This document shows, one piece after another, positions 45,388 to 54,683 of a stretch of DNA of 64,000 nucleotides. The translations under genes and the position numbers were made by a program. Source of the stretch: Microbacterium invictum (lineage in GTDB: Bacteria; Actinomycetota; Actinomycetes; Actinomycetales; Microbacteriaceae); NCBI RefSeq assembly GCF_034421375.1, contig NZ_CP139779.1, positions 2,294,001 through 2,358,000 of the forward strand, read 5' to 3'. Every line of letters starts with the position of its first letter. Within the stretch, counting starts at the first letter, position 1. Below the pieces are notes generated by a model, which was not told the origin of the DNA, ran no database searches, and was given only the letters and a program-made list of their open reading frames with translations.

Positions 45388-46134
45388 TCAGGGAGCCACC
45401 CGGCCACCGGCGGTGAACGCCGCGTGGGTGAGGGGCATGAGTTCGGCCCAGAACGTCTCCATCTTCTCGGCGCACATCTCGATCTCGCGCTGCGGGAAGG
45501 AGGGGAAGTGGCTCCCCTCGGCCTTCGTCCGAAGCGACAGGAAGTTCATCAGCGACCGGGCGTTCATCGTGACGTACATCGACGAGTAGATGTTCAGCGG
45601 CAGCACGATGCGCGCCACCTCCCGCGCGACGCCGGCCGCCAGCATCCGCTGATAGGTCTCAAACGCATCGACGGCGACCCGGCGCACCCCCTCGTCGACG
45701 ATCGCGTGCTGCTCGGGCGTGCCGGGGAGGAACTCGTAGGCGCCGGGCTTTCCGACCTGCACGAGGTTGCGGTCCTCGGCGGGGACGTAGAAGACCGGTC
45801 GGAGCTCCCGGTAGCGACCCGATTCCTCGTTGTAGGAGGCGATGCGATGCCGCATGAACTCGCGGAAGACGAAGATCGGCGCCTGCACGTAGAAGGTCAT
45901 CGAGTTGTGCTCGAAGGGCGACCCGTGACGATCGCGCATCAGGTAGTTGATGAGGCCCCGGTCTCTCGCGGTCGCTTCGGTTCCGGCGGCGGCGTCCTCC
46001 AGGGTCTGCTCCCCCTGCGTCGACACCCGCGCCGCGAACAGCACGTCGGCATCGGAGGCGCTGGAGCGGACGAGTTCCACCGTCACATCGCTGCGGAACT
46101 CGATCTGGGGGCTGGCTGCGGCTTCGTCGGTCAC
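45388..46134 (-). CDS. thyX: Flavin-dependent thymidylate synthase
   Basis: Makes dTMP from dUMP with methylene-THF, FAD and NADPH. The 248-residue protein has the ThyX signature RHRIASYNEESGRY, with HNSMTFYVQAPIFVFREFMRH before it. In this lineage ThyX often replaces ThyA; no thyA is in the window. Position near dapA/dapB is conserved. Confidence 0.97.
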   Translation of the reverse strand: MTDEAAASPQIEFRSDVTVELVRSSASDADVLFAARVSTQGEQTLEDAAAGTEATARDRGLINYLMRDRHGSPFEHNSMTFYVQAPIFVFREFMRHRIASYNEESGRYRELRPVFYVPAEDRNLVQVGKPGAYEFLPGTPEQHAIVDEGVRRVAVDAFETYQRMLAAGVAREVARIVLPLNIYSSMYVTMNARSLMNFLSLRTKAEGSHFPSFPQREIEMCAEKMETFWAELMPLTHAAFTAGGRVAP

Positions 46135-46209
46135 GGGGAAACCCTATCGCCGCGTCATATGTCGTCGCGGAGAGGCCCCTCGACCACAGGTCGATTAGCC
46201 TGGTGTGTT

Positions 46210-46674
46210 GTGGATCTTCTTCCCGCGGTGCTCATCCTCACGGCACTCCTCGCCCTGACCGTCGGCATGGGCCTCCTGCTGCGGTGGCGTGACGGTCGCC
46301 CCCGTCACCACGTCGCCCACGAGATCATCGACCCGCTTCGCCTCGGCGCGGACGCATTGGGTGAGCGGGCGACGCTCCTGCAGTTCAGCACCGAGATGTG
46401 CGCCCGCTGCCCGAACGTGCACCGGCTGCTCGCAGAGGTCGCCGACCGCCACGACGGTGTCCGCCACCTCGACGTGGACCTGACCTACCGGCCCGACATC
46501 GCGCAGCACTTCCACGTGCTGCAGACACCGACCACCCTCATCCTCGACCGTCACGGCGCGATCCAGTCGAGGATCGGCGGAATCCCGGGGCGCGACGTCG
46601 TCGAGCTCGAACTGGCGCGTCTGGGAGAGGATGCCGGGGGCCGGGCCCGCTCCGAGGAGACCGCCGATGTCTGA
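46210..46674 (+). CDS. Membrane-anchored thioredoxin-like protein
   Basis: A 154-residue protein with one N-terminal membrane helix (about residues 5-22, AVLILTALLALTVGMGLLL) and a thioredoxin-fold domain with a CxxC active site, STEMCARCPNVHRLL, then the cis-proline region LQTPTTLILDRHG. The start GTG at 46210 lacks a Shine-Dalgarno; GATTAGCCT just upstream could be a -10 for a leaderless mRNA. Its 3' end overlaps the next gene, so the pair is coupled. Confidence 0.82.
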   Translation: MDLLPAVLILTALLALTVGMGLLLRWRDGRPRHHVAHEIIDPLRLGADALGERATLLQFSTEMCARCPNVHRLLAEVADRHDGVRHLDVDLTYRPDIAQHFHVLQTPTTLILDRHGAIQSRIGGIPGRDVVELELARLGEDAGGRARSEETADV

Positions 46675-47161
46675 GACCGTCTCTCCGCGAGGGATCGACG
46701 TCCGCGCCCCGCGATTCGCCGCATCGATCACCGCCGGACTCCTGGCCGTCGCCTTCGTGCTGTCGCTCCTGGGGGTCGACACCGCAGACGTTGCCGGGCG
46801 GATCGCCGACCCGGGATTCCTCCTCACCGCCGCGATCGCCGCGCTCTTCCTGTGGGGCGTCCTCTCACCGGCGACGGCCCCGTGGAGTGTCGTCTTCCGA
46901 CGCCTCGTCGCGCCTCGGATCTCGCCGGTTCGAGAGCGGGAGGATCCGCGCCCGCCGCGGTTCGCCCAGGGGGTCGGGCTCCTCGTCACGGGTGTCGGTC
47001 TTCTCCTCCACCTCGCCGGTGTGCCCTGGGCGCTGCCGATCGCCGTGGCGATGGCGTTCGTCGCGGCGTTCCTCAACGCCGCGTTCGGCCTGTGCCTGGG
47101 GTGCCAGCTGTACCTCCTGCTCCAGCGCGGCGGCCTCATCGGACGCCGACGCGCCGCCTGA
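46667..47161 (+). CDS. DUF4395 membrane protein
   Basis: A 164-residue protein with about four membrane helices (residues 18-37, 49-66, 102-118, 122-150). The DUF4395 signature is ALNAAFGLCLGCQLYLLLQR-like, visible as NAAFGLCLGCQLYLL, with a CxxC inside the membrane. Overlaps the thioredoxin gene by 8 bases. The CxxC pair and partner suggest passage of electrons across the membrane (inference). Confidence 0.85.
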   Translation: MSETVSPRGIDVRAPRFAASITAGLLAVAFVLSLLGVDTADVAGRIADPGFLLTAAIAALFLWGVLSPATAPWSVVFRRLVAPRISPVREREDPRPPRFAQGVGLLVTGVGLLLHLAGVPWALPIAVAMAFVAAFLNAAFGLCLGCQLYLLLQRGGLIGRRRAA

Positions 47162-47278
47162 GCCGGAACCCCGCGCACGCACACCGGCGAACCTCGCGCA
47201 ACCGGTCGCTCACCCTTCACCGCGCCGTTAGGCTGACCGCGGGACCAGGGGTCCCGACCGTCGACCGAGGAGGTTCCC

Positions 47279-47704
47279 ATGACCATCACGAGCGAAGCCA
47301 GCACCGCCTGGAAGGGCGGACTCGCCGACGGATCGGGGGCGGTGACACTTGTGTCGTCGAACACCGGCACGTTCGATGTCAACTGGCGCGCCCGGAGCGA
47401 AGGATCGACGTCGACCACGACTCCCGAGGAGCTCATCGCCGCCGCCCACTCGTCGTGCTTCAGCATGGCGCTCTCGCACGCCCTGGGCGAGAACGGCACG
47501 CCCCCGGAGTCGATCGACACCACCGCGTCGGTGACCTTCAAGCCCGGGACGGGCATCACCGGCAGTCACTTGAACGTCAACGCCGTCGTGCCGGGTCTGT
47601 CGGCCGAGGACTTCGAGCGCATCGCCCAGGAAGCCAAGGTCGGCTGCCCGGTGTCGCAGGCGCTCGCGGGCATCGAGATCACCCTCGAGGCCACGCTTGC
47701 CTGA
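47279..47704 (+). CDS. OsmC/Ohr-family peroxiredoxin-like protein
   Basis: Reduces organic hydroperoxides in the cytosol. The 141-residue protein has both redox cysteines: AAAHSSCFSMALSHAL and AKVGCPVSQAL. The N-terminal part SEASTAWKGGLADGSG is typical of the OsmC branch. ATG at 47279 with AGGAGG upstream. Next to the thioredoxin and DUF4395 genes in the same direction. Confidence 0.93.
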   Translation: MTITSEASTAWKGGLADGSGAVTLVSSNTGTFDVNWRARSEGSTSTTTPEELIAAAHSSCFSMALSHALGENGTPPESIDTTASVTFKPGTGITGSHLNVNAVVPGLSAEDFERIAQEAKVGCPVSQALAGIEITLEATLA

Positions 47705-48647
47705 GACCGCAGGCGCCGGCGCGGGCGGGGGCGGGAACGCCGCCCGCCCGCGCCGCGTCGTCATCTCGGGTGCATCCGGCCTCATCGGCAACGCCCTGAC
47801 CGCGCGCCTGCGCGCAGACGGTGTGCGGGTGACCCACCTCGTCCGCCGTGCGCCGACCGGTCCCGACGAGGTGGAGTGGCTCACGGGTCCCGCCCCGCTC
47901 GATCCGGGCGTCCTCGAGGGCGCGGACGCGGTGGTGGGCCTGAACGGCGCGAGCATCGCCCGCTTCCCGTGGACCTCGTCGTACCGCAGCACACTGCTGT
48001 GGTCGCGGGTGACGCCCACCCGCGCGCTCGCGCGCGCCCTGCGCGAACTCGGCGACGGCGCTCCCGCGTTCCTCTCCGCCTCGGCGTCGGGGTACTACGG
48101 CAGCCGACCGGGTGAGCGCATCACGGAGGCGACCGGGCGCGGCGAGAGCTTCCTCGCCGACATCTGCGGCGAATGGGAAGGAGCGGCGCGGTCGGCGGGC
48201 GAGCACACCCGGCTGGTTCTGTTGCGCACCACCGCCATCGTCGACCGCGGGGCGTTCCTGAAGCCCCTGATCCCCCTCACCAAGCTCGGCCTGAGCGGCC
48301 CGATCGGGCGCGGCACCCAGGTGTGGCCGTGGATCTCGCTGGAGGACGAGGTCGAGGCCATCCGCTTCCTCCTCACCGCCGACATCGACGGTCCCGTCAA
48401 TCTCGCGGGGCCTTCGCGTGCCACCGCGAACGACATCGGATTCGCACTCGCCCGACGTCTGAACCGCCCCTTCGTCCTGCGGGCACCGGAGTGGGGTCTG
48501 AAGCTGCTCCTGGGCAAGGACCCCACCGCGGCCCTCCTCACCAACGACCAGGACATCGTCCCCGAAGTCCTGCAGCGTGCCGGGTACACCTTCCGTCATC
48601 CGACGGTCGAGCAGGCGATCGACGCGGCGGTGTCCGCCGCCGAGTGA
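47697..48647 (+). CDS. TIGR01777-family epimerase (SDR39U1-like)
   Basis: An NAD(P)-dependent extended SDR of 316 residues. The Rossmann motif is VVISGASGLIGNALTARL. ALNGASIA-type (VVGLNGASIARFPW), SASASGYYG, GEWEGAA and PWISLEDEVEAI are the marks of the TIGR01777 family, whose function is poorly known. The TTG at 47697 overlaps the OsmC stop by 8 bases and has GAGG upstream, so translation is coupled. Converges with the TPR gene. Confidence 0.88.
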   Translation: MPETAGAGAGGGGNAARPRRVVISGASGLIGNALTARLRADGVRVTHLVRRAPTGPDEVEWLTGPAPLDPGVLEGADAVVGLNGASIARFPWTSSYRSTLLWSRVTPTRALARALRELGDGAPAFLSASASGYYGSRPGERITEATGRGESFLADICGEWEGAARSAGEHTRLVLLRTTAIVDRGAFLKPLIPLTKLGLSGPIGRGTQVWPWISLEDEVEAIRFLLTADIDGPVNLAGPSRATANDIGFALARRLNRPFVLRAPEWGLKLLLGKDPTAALLTNDQDIVPEVLQRAGYTFRHPTVEQAIDAAVSAAE

Positions 48648-48682
48648 CCTGTCCCACCGGCGGCGCGGCGGGGATCGGCTGC

Positions 48683-49135
48683 TCAGCCGCCCGCGCGCCC
48701 CTGGCGCTCTCGCCGGATCGCCTCGCGCACGGCCTGTCGCGCGCGGCGCCGGTCGCCGGCAGCATCGTAGGCCAGCCCGAGCCGGTACCACCCCTGCCAG
48801 TCGGCCGGATCCTGCGCCACGGCATCCCGGTAGGCCGGGAAGATCGCCTCGCCGTCCTCGCGGACCGGTCGCCCGCTGGGCCGGACGGTCACCGGATCGG
48901 CCGGCAGTCCGCCCTCGGCCTCGAGGCGCCGGCCAAGCCTCTCGGCGCCGATGCCGAAGGCGAGCTCCCGCCAGAGCGCCCACGCGGCGATGACCGGCAG
49001 GATGACGAGGCCCACCCCGAGGGCGATACCGACGGGGTCGCCGCTGACGAGCAGCAGCCAGGCCCGTTGGGCGACGAGGGCGATGTACAGCGCCAGGAGC
49101 ACCGCCATCACGGCGACGCCGATCCGCGTCGTCAT
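48683..49135 (-). CDS. TPR-like membrane-anchored protein downstream of dapB
   Basis: A 150-residue protein with two membrane segments (about residues 6-26 and 34-54) and a C-terminal tetratricopeptide unit: GEAIFPAYRDAVAQDPADWQGWYRLGLAYDAAGDRRRARQAVREA. Overlaps dapB by ATGA. It probably mediates protein contacts at the membrane; no specific function is known. Confidence 0.75.
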   Translation of the reverse strand: MTTRIGVAVMAVLLALYIALVAQRAWLLLVSGDPVGIALGVGLVILPVIAAWALWRELAFGIGAERLGRRLEAEGGLPADPVTVRPSGRPVREDGEAIFPAYRDAVAQDPADWQGWYRLGLAYDAAGDRRRARQAVREAIRRERQGRAGG

Positions 49136-49944
49136 GCGCCGGTGACGCGGGCCACCTGGCCGGGCACCCCGCGCTCCTCGACGTCGCGAGCGGCGTGCGT
49201 CCGCGGCATCCGGATGCCGATGTCGACGAAGCTGTCCAGCCCGACGAGGACGCCCGTGGCGTCGCGGGCGGCATGCAGGGCAAGGCGGATGCCGGGGGCG
49301 TAGGCGGCGGCCGGATCGACGGTGTCGTGCGCGATCGTCACCGACTCGCCCGGGCCGGAGAGGATGACCTCCTGCCGCGCGACCACACCCGGTCGTCGGA
49401 GGGAGTGGATGGGAACGCTCGCCACCTGCTGACCCCGCGCTCGCTGATCGACGTGGGGGGACTCGACCGGACCCACCTCGGCGCGCGCCGCGGCGATCAG
49501 CTCGGCCGTGCGCACCGCGGTGCCGCTCGGGGAGTCCACCTTCGTCTCGCGGTGCGACTCGACGATCTCGATCGATGGGAAGAAGGGCGCCGCGGCGGCT
49601 GCCAGGGCCGAGGCCAGCACCGACCCGAGCGAGAAGTTGGGGATGAACACCGCGCCAGTACCCGCCTGGTCCACCAGCGGGCGGATGAGCGCGATGCGCT
49701 CCGCCGACCATCCCGACGTGCCCACGAGCACGTTCATGCCGCTCTCGATCGCCGCGCGCACCACGTCGATCGACACCGCGGGCGTCGAGGCGTCGATGAC
49801 CAGATCAGCGCCGGCGAGCTCGCCGAGATCGGAGCGCGAGGTAAGACGGCCGACGATGTCGACGTCGGGTTCGGCCTCGACGACCGCTTCGATGATGGAC
49901 CCCAGTCTGCCGGTGTGCCCCACGATGGCCACGCGCGTTGTCAT
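49132..49944 (-). CDS. dapB: 4-hydroxy-tetrahydrodipicolinate reductase
   Basis: NAD(P)H-dependent step after DapA in the DAP pathway. The 270-residue protein has VAIVGHTGRLGSIIEAVV and the catalytic region EIVESHRETKVDSPSGTA. The usual HH pair is HR here, so the catalytic histidine is retained and the second is Arg. FIPNFSLGSVLA is also typical. Divergent from a GNAT gene. The bound cofactor cannot be judged. Confidence 0.94.
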   Translation of the reverse strand: MTTRVAIVGHTGRLGSIIEAVVEAEPDVDIVGRLTSRSDLGELAGADLVIDASTPAVSIDVVRAAIESGMNVLVGTSGWSAERIALIRPLVDQAGTGAVFIPNFSLGSVLASALAAAAAPFFPSIEIVESHRETKVDSPSGTAVRTAELIAAARAEVGPVESPHVDQRARGQQVASVPIHSLRRPGVVARQEVILSGPGESVTIAHDTVDPAAAYAPGIRLALHAARDATGVLVGLDSFVDIGIRMPRTHAARDVEERGVPGQVARVTGA

Positions 49945-49981
49945 GCCTCAAGCCTAGGTGCGCCGGTCCTAGGCTCGGAGG

Positions 49982-50452
49982 ATGGTCGAGCTCCTCGCGA
50001 CATCCGTCGACGATCCCGTCGCCCGGTCGCTGCTGACCGCCTACTTCCGCACGCGCGCCGCATCCTTCCCGGGGAACAGGTACACGACGGTCTTCCCCGC
50101 ACGGGAGGTGTTCGAGCCGCCTCGCGGTGTCTTCGTCGTCGTCGTGGACGACGACGGCACCCCCGTCGGCTGCGGCGGCATCCGCGAGATCGAGCCCGGA
50201 CCGCGCGGACCGCGCTTCGAGGTCAAGCATCTCTACCTCGCGCCCGAGACCCGGGGCCGGGGGTGGGGACGGATGCTCCTGGCCGACCTCGAGCGCCGGG
50301 CCCGCGCCTTCGGAGCGGAAGAGGTCGTTCTCGACACTCACCACACCCTCGAACCGGCGGCACGTCTGTACGCCGCCGCCGGCTACGGCCCGATCGAGGC
50401 CTACAACGACAATCCGAACGCGACGGTGTGGCTCGGAAAGCCGCTCTCCTGA
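49982..50452 (+). CDS. GNAT family acetyltransferase
   Basis: A 156-residue GNAT protein. The acetyl-CoA motif reads YLAPETRGRGWGRMLLADLERRA, with VGCGGIREIEPG before it and LYAAAGYGPIEAYNDNP at the C-terminus. Substrate unknown. Start ATG at 49982, divergent from dapB with a 37-base gap. Confidence 0.88.
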   Translation: MVELLATSVDDPVARSLLTAYFRTRAASFPGNRYTTVFPAREVFEPPRGVFVVVVDDDGTPVGCGGIREIEPGPRGPRFEVKHLYLAPETRGRGWGRMLLADLERRARAFGAEEVVLDTHHTLEPAARLYAAAGYGPIEAYNDNPNATVWLGKPLS

Positions 50453-50497
50453 GGATGCCCCGACGCCTGCCCTCCGCCCCGTGGACGACGCACCGGC

Positions 50498-51100
50498 TCA
50501 GACCGGGTACACCTCGGGAAGACCCGTGCGCAGCTCGAAGGGAAGGTGGGCCATGTCGTTGTGGGAGAGCACCGTCCACGGCCGGCCCTGCTTCTGCGCG
50601 AGCACCGTCAGCCCGCAGTGGGCTTGATTGAGCGTCATCCACCGCCATTCGGGGGTCTGGAGCACCTCGCGGACGAACCAGGCGATGACCGCGTTGTGGG
50701 TGATGAGGAGCTCGTGCACCTCTCCGCTCCGGCGGGCGAGGAACTCGCTGACCGCGTCGGCCATCTGCGCGCGACCCGCGTCGACCTCTGCCTCGGTCAC
50801 CGCTCCGAAGAAGGGCTCGTAGACCGCCGGGGTGTCCTCGCACAGCCCGGTGGGAACGCAGTCGAACAGCAGCGCCGACGGTTCGGGAGACAGCGACGGC
50901 ATCCGCTCCTTCACAGCCCGCGCCGTCTGCGCGGCCCGCTCGAGCGGCGAGTGCCACACGGCGTCGAACGGCACCCCCGAGAGGCGATCGGCCAGGAGAG
51001 CGGCCTGACGCCGCCCGCGAGGCGAGAGCGGGCCGTCGACGAGCCCGTGCTCGGCATCCAGATGCTCGCCGTGGCGCACGAGGTAGAGGTAGTGCGTCAC
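50498..51100 (-). CDS. Histidine phosphatase family protein
   Basis: A 200-residue phosphoglycerate-mutase-like phosphatase. The catalytic RHG is in YLVRHGEHLDAEHG, LSPRGRRQAALLAD follows, and the second histidine lies in LLITHNAVIAWFV. Probably acts on a small phospho-compound; substrate not deducible. Same direction as the aldo/keto reductase gene. Confidence 0.9.
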   Translation of the reverse strand: MTHYLYLVRHGEHLDAEHGLVDGPLSPRGRRQAALLADRLSGVPFDAVWHSPLERAAQTARAVKERMPSLSPEPSALLFDCVPTGLCEDTPAVYEPFFGAVTEAEVDAGRAQMADAVSEFLARRSGEVHELLITHNAVIAWFVREVLQTPEWRWMTLNQAHCGLTVLAQKQGRPWTVLSHNDMAHLPFELRTGLPEVYPV

Positions 51101-51184
51101 GCTCGCTCACTTCGTCGGGGCTGGGCGCCGGACGGCGCTCTCCCAGCCTATGTCAGTGCGTCTCGTTCGGGTCGATCCCGCGCG

Positions 51185-52225
51185 TCACTCCGCCGCGCGG
51201 GCGATCTCTGCGAGCTGGCTGCGGCTGAGATGAACGCCGACGCCCTGAACCAGCTCTTCCACGTGCTCCGGCGCATAGGCGTTGACGATGGGCGCGGTCA
51301 CGAGCCGCTGCGCGAGCAGCCATGCCACCGCGACCGCCGCATCGGGAAGACCCAGGCCGGCCCCCACCTCGTCGAGCGCCCGGAGCACCCGGGTACCCCG
51401 CCGGTTGAGATTCGCCGCCAGCTGCGCACCGCGGGCGGAGAGCCCGCCGCGGGAGCGACTGCGGTACCGGCCGGCGAGGAAGCCGTGCTCGAGCGCGTGC
51501 GAGGCCGTCACCGACATGCCCTGCGCGCTGGCGACCAGTCGCAGATCGGCGTCGAACTCGTGCCGCCGGAGGATGTTGAAGGGAACGTCGAGCACCGAGA
51601 TCCGCGGATAGCCCGCGGAGGAGAGGATGCGCGCCTCGACGAGCTGTGCGGCGGTGTGGCCCACTCCGCCGAGGGCACGGATCTTGCCTGCCTCGACGAG
51701 CCACTCCGCCGTGGCCAGCGTGTCTTCGAGGGCGGTGACGCTGTCGGCGGCCGCGTCGAGGGTCAGCACGTCGATGCGGTCGGTGCGCAGTCGGCTGAGG
51801 GATGCCTCGACGCTGCGGACGAGGTCGACGGGTCCGAGGCCGGGATTGTCGGGGTGTCCCCCGACCCGCACCATGATCGCCACCTCGTCGCGCAGACCCC
51901 GCGAGTGCACCCACTGGCCGAGGATGTGTTCGCTGCGACCGCTCGAATACGTGTCGGCGGTGTGCACGGCGTTGCCGCCGAGCTCGGCGTACGTGTCGAG
52001 GATGGCGTGACTGGACTCGAGGTCGACGTTCCACCCGAACTCGGCCGCACCGAGGATGAGGGGGAAGATCTGCGCGCCGGCATCGCCGAGCGGAACGCGG
52101 ACCCCTGCGCCGACACCCGGTCCCTGCACCGGAATCGGCGCGGACGGGTGCAGGGCGTCCGACGCCGTCGCTGCGCGGCGCTGACGTCGAGACGACGCGG
52201 CCAGCTCGGTGCCCCGGTTCGACAT
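51185..52225 (-). CDS. Aldo/keto reductase-like protein with degraded catalytic tetrad
   Basis: A 346-residue TIM-barrel protein. The AKR pattern is clear (TYSSGRSEHILGQW, VEASLSRLRTDRIDVLTL, AGKIRALGGVGHTAAQLVEA), and the last third has AHALEHG-like and APIVNAYAPEHVEE. But the catalytic residues differ. The DTAxxY motif reads HTADTY, so Asp becomes His88 and Tyr93 stays. The Lys position is Arg120 (IMVRVGG). The His position is Asp157 (LTLDAAAD). It is probably not a normal reductase. The first 45 residues are a low-complexity extension. ATG at 52225 follows GAGGGGG. Confidence 0.85.
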   Translation of the reverse strand: MSNRGTELAASSRRQRRAATASDALHPSAPIPVQGPGVGAGVRVPLGDAGAQIFPLILGAAEFGWNVDLESSHAILDTYAELGGNAVHTADTYSSGRSEHILGQWVHSRGLRDEVAIMVRVGGHPDNPGLGPVDLVRSVEASLSRLRTDRIDVLTLDAAADSVTALEDTLATAEWLVEAGKIRALGGVGHTAAQLVEARILSSAGYPRISVLDVPFNILRRHEFDADLRLVASAQGMSVTASHALEHGFLAGRYRSRSRGGLSARGAQLAANLNRRGTRVLRALDEVGAGLGLPDAAVAVAWLLAQRLVTAPIVNAYAPEHVEELVQGVGVHLSRSQLAEIARAAE

Positions 52226-52372
52226 ACGCACCCCCTCACGACGTCCTGTCGCGTGACGCGCCCCCCGACGCGTACTTCGAGGGTAGGGGGTGCCTCCGAC
52301 CTCGCCCGCCATTGCGATGACCTGTCGGCGAACATCCCATAACGGTTTCATCACGAAGGCGGGGGATGACGC

Positions 52373-52407
52373 GGATGCCCGCCCCTCACGAAGAGGGACG
52401 GGCATCC
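52373..52407 (-). terminator. Terminator hairpin after pnp
   Basis: GGATGCCCGCCCCTC (52373-52387) pairs with GAGGGACGGGCATCC (52393-52407) around ACGAA, with one mismatch. It lies 18 bases after the pnp stop in the direction of transcription. Confidence 0.85.
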
Positions 52408-52424
52408 GTCAGGGCTGGGATCGC

Positions 52425-54683
52425 TCAGGCGTCGACGGTCACCGACGCGGCCTCGGCCGCCTCGGTCTCCTCCAGCACCGGCTCGAGCGAGAGCTTGCCG
52501 CGGTCGTCGACCTTGGTGATGCGCACGAGGAGCTTCTGACCGACACCGAGCACGTCCTCGACGTTCTCGACGCGCTTGCCACCGGCGAGCTTGCGGACCT
52601 CGCTGACATGCAGCAGACCGTCCTTGCCCGGGAGCAGCGAGATGAACGCGCCGAAGGTCGCGATCTTCACCACGGTGCCCAGGAACTGGTCGCCGATCTC
52701 GGGGTTGGTCGGGTTCGCGATCGCGTTCACCTGCGCACGAGCGGCTTCGGCCGACGGTCCGTCGACGGCGCCGATGTAGACGGTGCCGTCCTCCTCGATG
52801 GAGATGTCGGCGCCGGTCTCGTCCTGGATGGCGTTGATCGTCTTGCCCTTGGGGCCGATCAGCTCGCCGATCTTGTCGACGGGGATCTGCACGCTGATGA
52901 CGCGCGGCGCCGTCGGCGCCATCTCGTCGGGCGCGTCGATCGCCTGGTTCAGCACGTCGAGGATCGTCAGTCGCGCGTCGCGCGCCTGCTGCAGCGCCGC
53001 CGACAGCACCGACGACGGGATGCCGTCGAGCTTGGTGTCCAGCTGGATGGCGGTGACGAACTCACGGGTGCCGGCGACCTTGAAGTCCATGTCGCCGAGG
53101 GCGTCTTCGGCACCCAGGATGTCGGTGAGCGCGGCGTAGCGGGTCTGGCCGTCGACGACGTCCGAGACCAGCCCCATCGCGATGCCCGCGACCGGAGCGC
53201 GCAGCGGCACACCGGCGTTCAGCAGCGACAGGGTCGATGCGCAGACCGAGCCCATCGAGGTCGAGCCGTTGGAGCTGAGCGCCTCGGAGACCTGACGGAT
53301 CGCGTAGGGGAACTCCTCGCGGGCCGGCAGCACCGGTACGAGGGCGCGCTCGGCGAGGAAGCCGTGCCCGATCTCGCGACGCTTGGGCGATCCGACACGA
53401 CCGGTCTCACCGGTCGAGTAGGGCGGGAAGTTGTAGTGGTGCATGTACCGCTTGTGCGTGACGGGCGACAACGAGTCGATCTGCTGCTCCATCTTGAGCA
53501 TGTTCAGCGTCGTGACACCCAGGATCTGGGTCTCGCCGCGCTGGAACACCGCGGAGCCGTGCACGCGCGGGATGACCTGCACCTCGGCATCCAGGGGACG
53601 GATGTCGGCGAGGCCGCGTCCGTCGATGCGGACACCGTCGGTGAGGATGCGGCTGCGGACGATGAGCTTCGTCACCGACTTGTAGGCGGCCGAGAACTCG
53701 ATCGTGGCGACGGCGGGGAGCTCGTTCGCCTCGACGGCGGCGATGAGCTCGCCGCGGACGCGCTCCTTGAGGGCGTCATCGGCGCTCTGGCGCTCCTGCT
53801 TGTCGGCGATCTGGTAGATGCCCTTGAGCTCGTCGTACGCGCGGGCGGCGACGAAGTCGTAGGTCTCCTGCGAGTAGGGCAGGAACACCGGGTAGGGCTG
53901 GATCTCCTTGGCGGCGGTGCTCGCCAGTGCCGTCTGCGCCGCGACGAGCTCCTGGATGAAGGGCTTCGCCGCTTCCAGACCCTGCGCGACGATCTCCTCG
54001 CTGGGCTTGGTGGCGCCGCCCTGGATCAGATTCCACGAGTGCTCGGTGGCCTCGGCCTCGACCATCATGATCGCGACGTCGCCGTCATCGAGCACGCGGC
54101 CGGCGACCACGAGGTCGAAGACGGCCTGCTCGAGGACGCTGGTGTTGGGGAATGCGACCCACTGGTCGGGGTGCTCGCCCTGGCCGGGGACGAGCGCGAG
54201 GCGCACACCGGCGATGGGGCCCGAGAAGGGCAGACCCGAGATCTGCGTCGACGCCGACGCTGCGTTGATGGCGAGGGCGTCGTAGAACTCGCCGGGTGCG
54301 ATGGAGAGCACGGTGACGACGATCTGGACCTCGTTGCGCAGACCCTCGACGAACGAGGGGCGCAGGGGCCGGTCGATCAGACGGCAGACCAGGATCGCCT
54401 CGGTGGAGGGGCGACCTTCGCGGCGGAAGAACGAGCCGGGGATCTTGCCGGCGGCGTAGGAGCGCTCCTCGACGTCGACGGTCAGGGGGAAGAAGTCGAA
54501 CCCTTCCCGGGGGTGCTTGCCGGCGCTGGTGGCCGAGAGGAGCATCGTCTCCTCGTCGAGGTACGCGGCGACGGCGCCCTGCGCCTGCTGCGCGAGTCGA
54601 CCGGTCTCGAACCGGACGGTGCGGGTGCCGAAGCGGCCGTTGTCGAGAACGGCTTCCGCGGCGGTGATTTCAGGACCTTCCAA
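52425..54683 (-). CDS. pnp: Polyribonucleotide nucleotidyltransferase (PNPase)
   Basis: Phosphorolytic 3'-5' exoribonuclease and RNA polymerase-like enzyme of mRNA decay. The 752-residue protein has two RNase PH-like domains (the second around [15 protein letters not shown] and [15 protein letters not shown]), a KH domain ([26 protein letters not shown]) and an S1 domain ([28 protein letters not shown]). TTG at 54683 is chosen because AAGGAG lies 7 bases upstream. No rpsO gene precedes it here. Confidence 0.96.
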   Translation of the reverse strand: MEGPEITAAEAVLDNGRFGTRTVRFETGRLAQQAQGAVAAYLDEETMLLSATSAGKHPREGFDFFPLTVDVEERSYAAGKIPGSFFRREGRPSTEAILVCRLIDRPLRPSFVEGLRNEVQIVVTVLSIAPGEFYDALAINAASASTQISGLPFSGPIAGVRLALVPGQGEHPDQWVAFPNTSVLEQAVFDLVVAGRVLDDGDVAIMMVEAEATEHSWNLIQGGATKPSEEIVAQGLEAAKPFIQELVAAQTALASTAAKEIQPYPVFLPYSQETYDFVAARAYDELKGIYQIADKQERQSADDALKERVRGELIAAVEANELPAVATIEFSAAYKSVTKLIVRSRILTDGVRIDGRGLADIRPLDAEVQVIPRVHGSAVFQRGETQILGVTTLNMLKMEQQIDSLSPVTHKRYMHHYNFPPYSTGETGRVGSPKRREIGHGFLAERALVPVLPAREEFPYAIRQVSEALSSNGSTSMGSVCASTLSLLNAGVPLRAPVAGIAMGLVSDVVDGQTRYAALTDILGAEDALGDMDFKVAGTREFVTAIQLDTKLDGIPSSVLSAALQQARDARLTILDVLNQAIDAPDEMAPTAPRVISVQIPVDKIGELIGPKGKTINAIQDETGADISIEEDGTVYIGAVDGPSAEAARAQVNAIANPTNPEIGDQFLGTVVKIATFGAFISLLPGKDGLLHVSEVRKLAGGKRVENVEDVLGVGQKLLVRITKVDDRGKLSLEPVLEETEAAEAASVTVDA

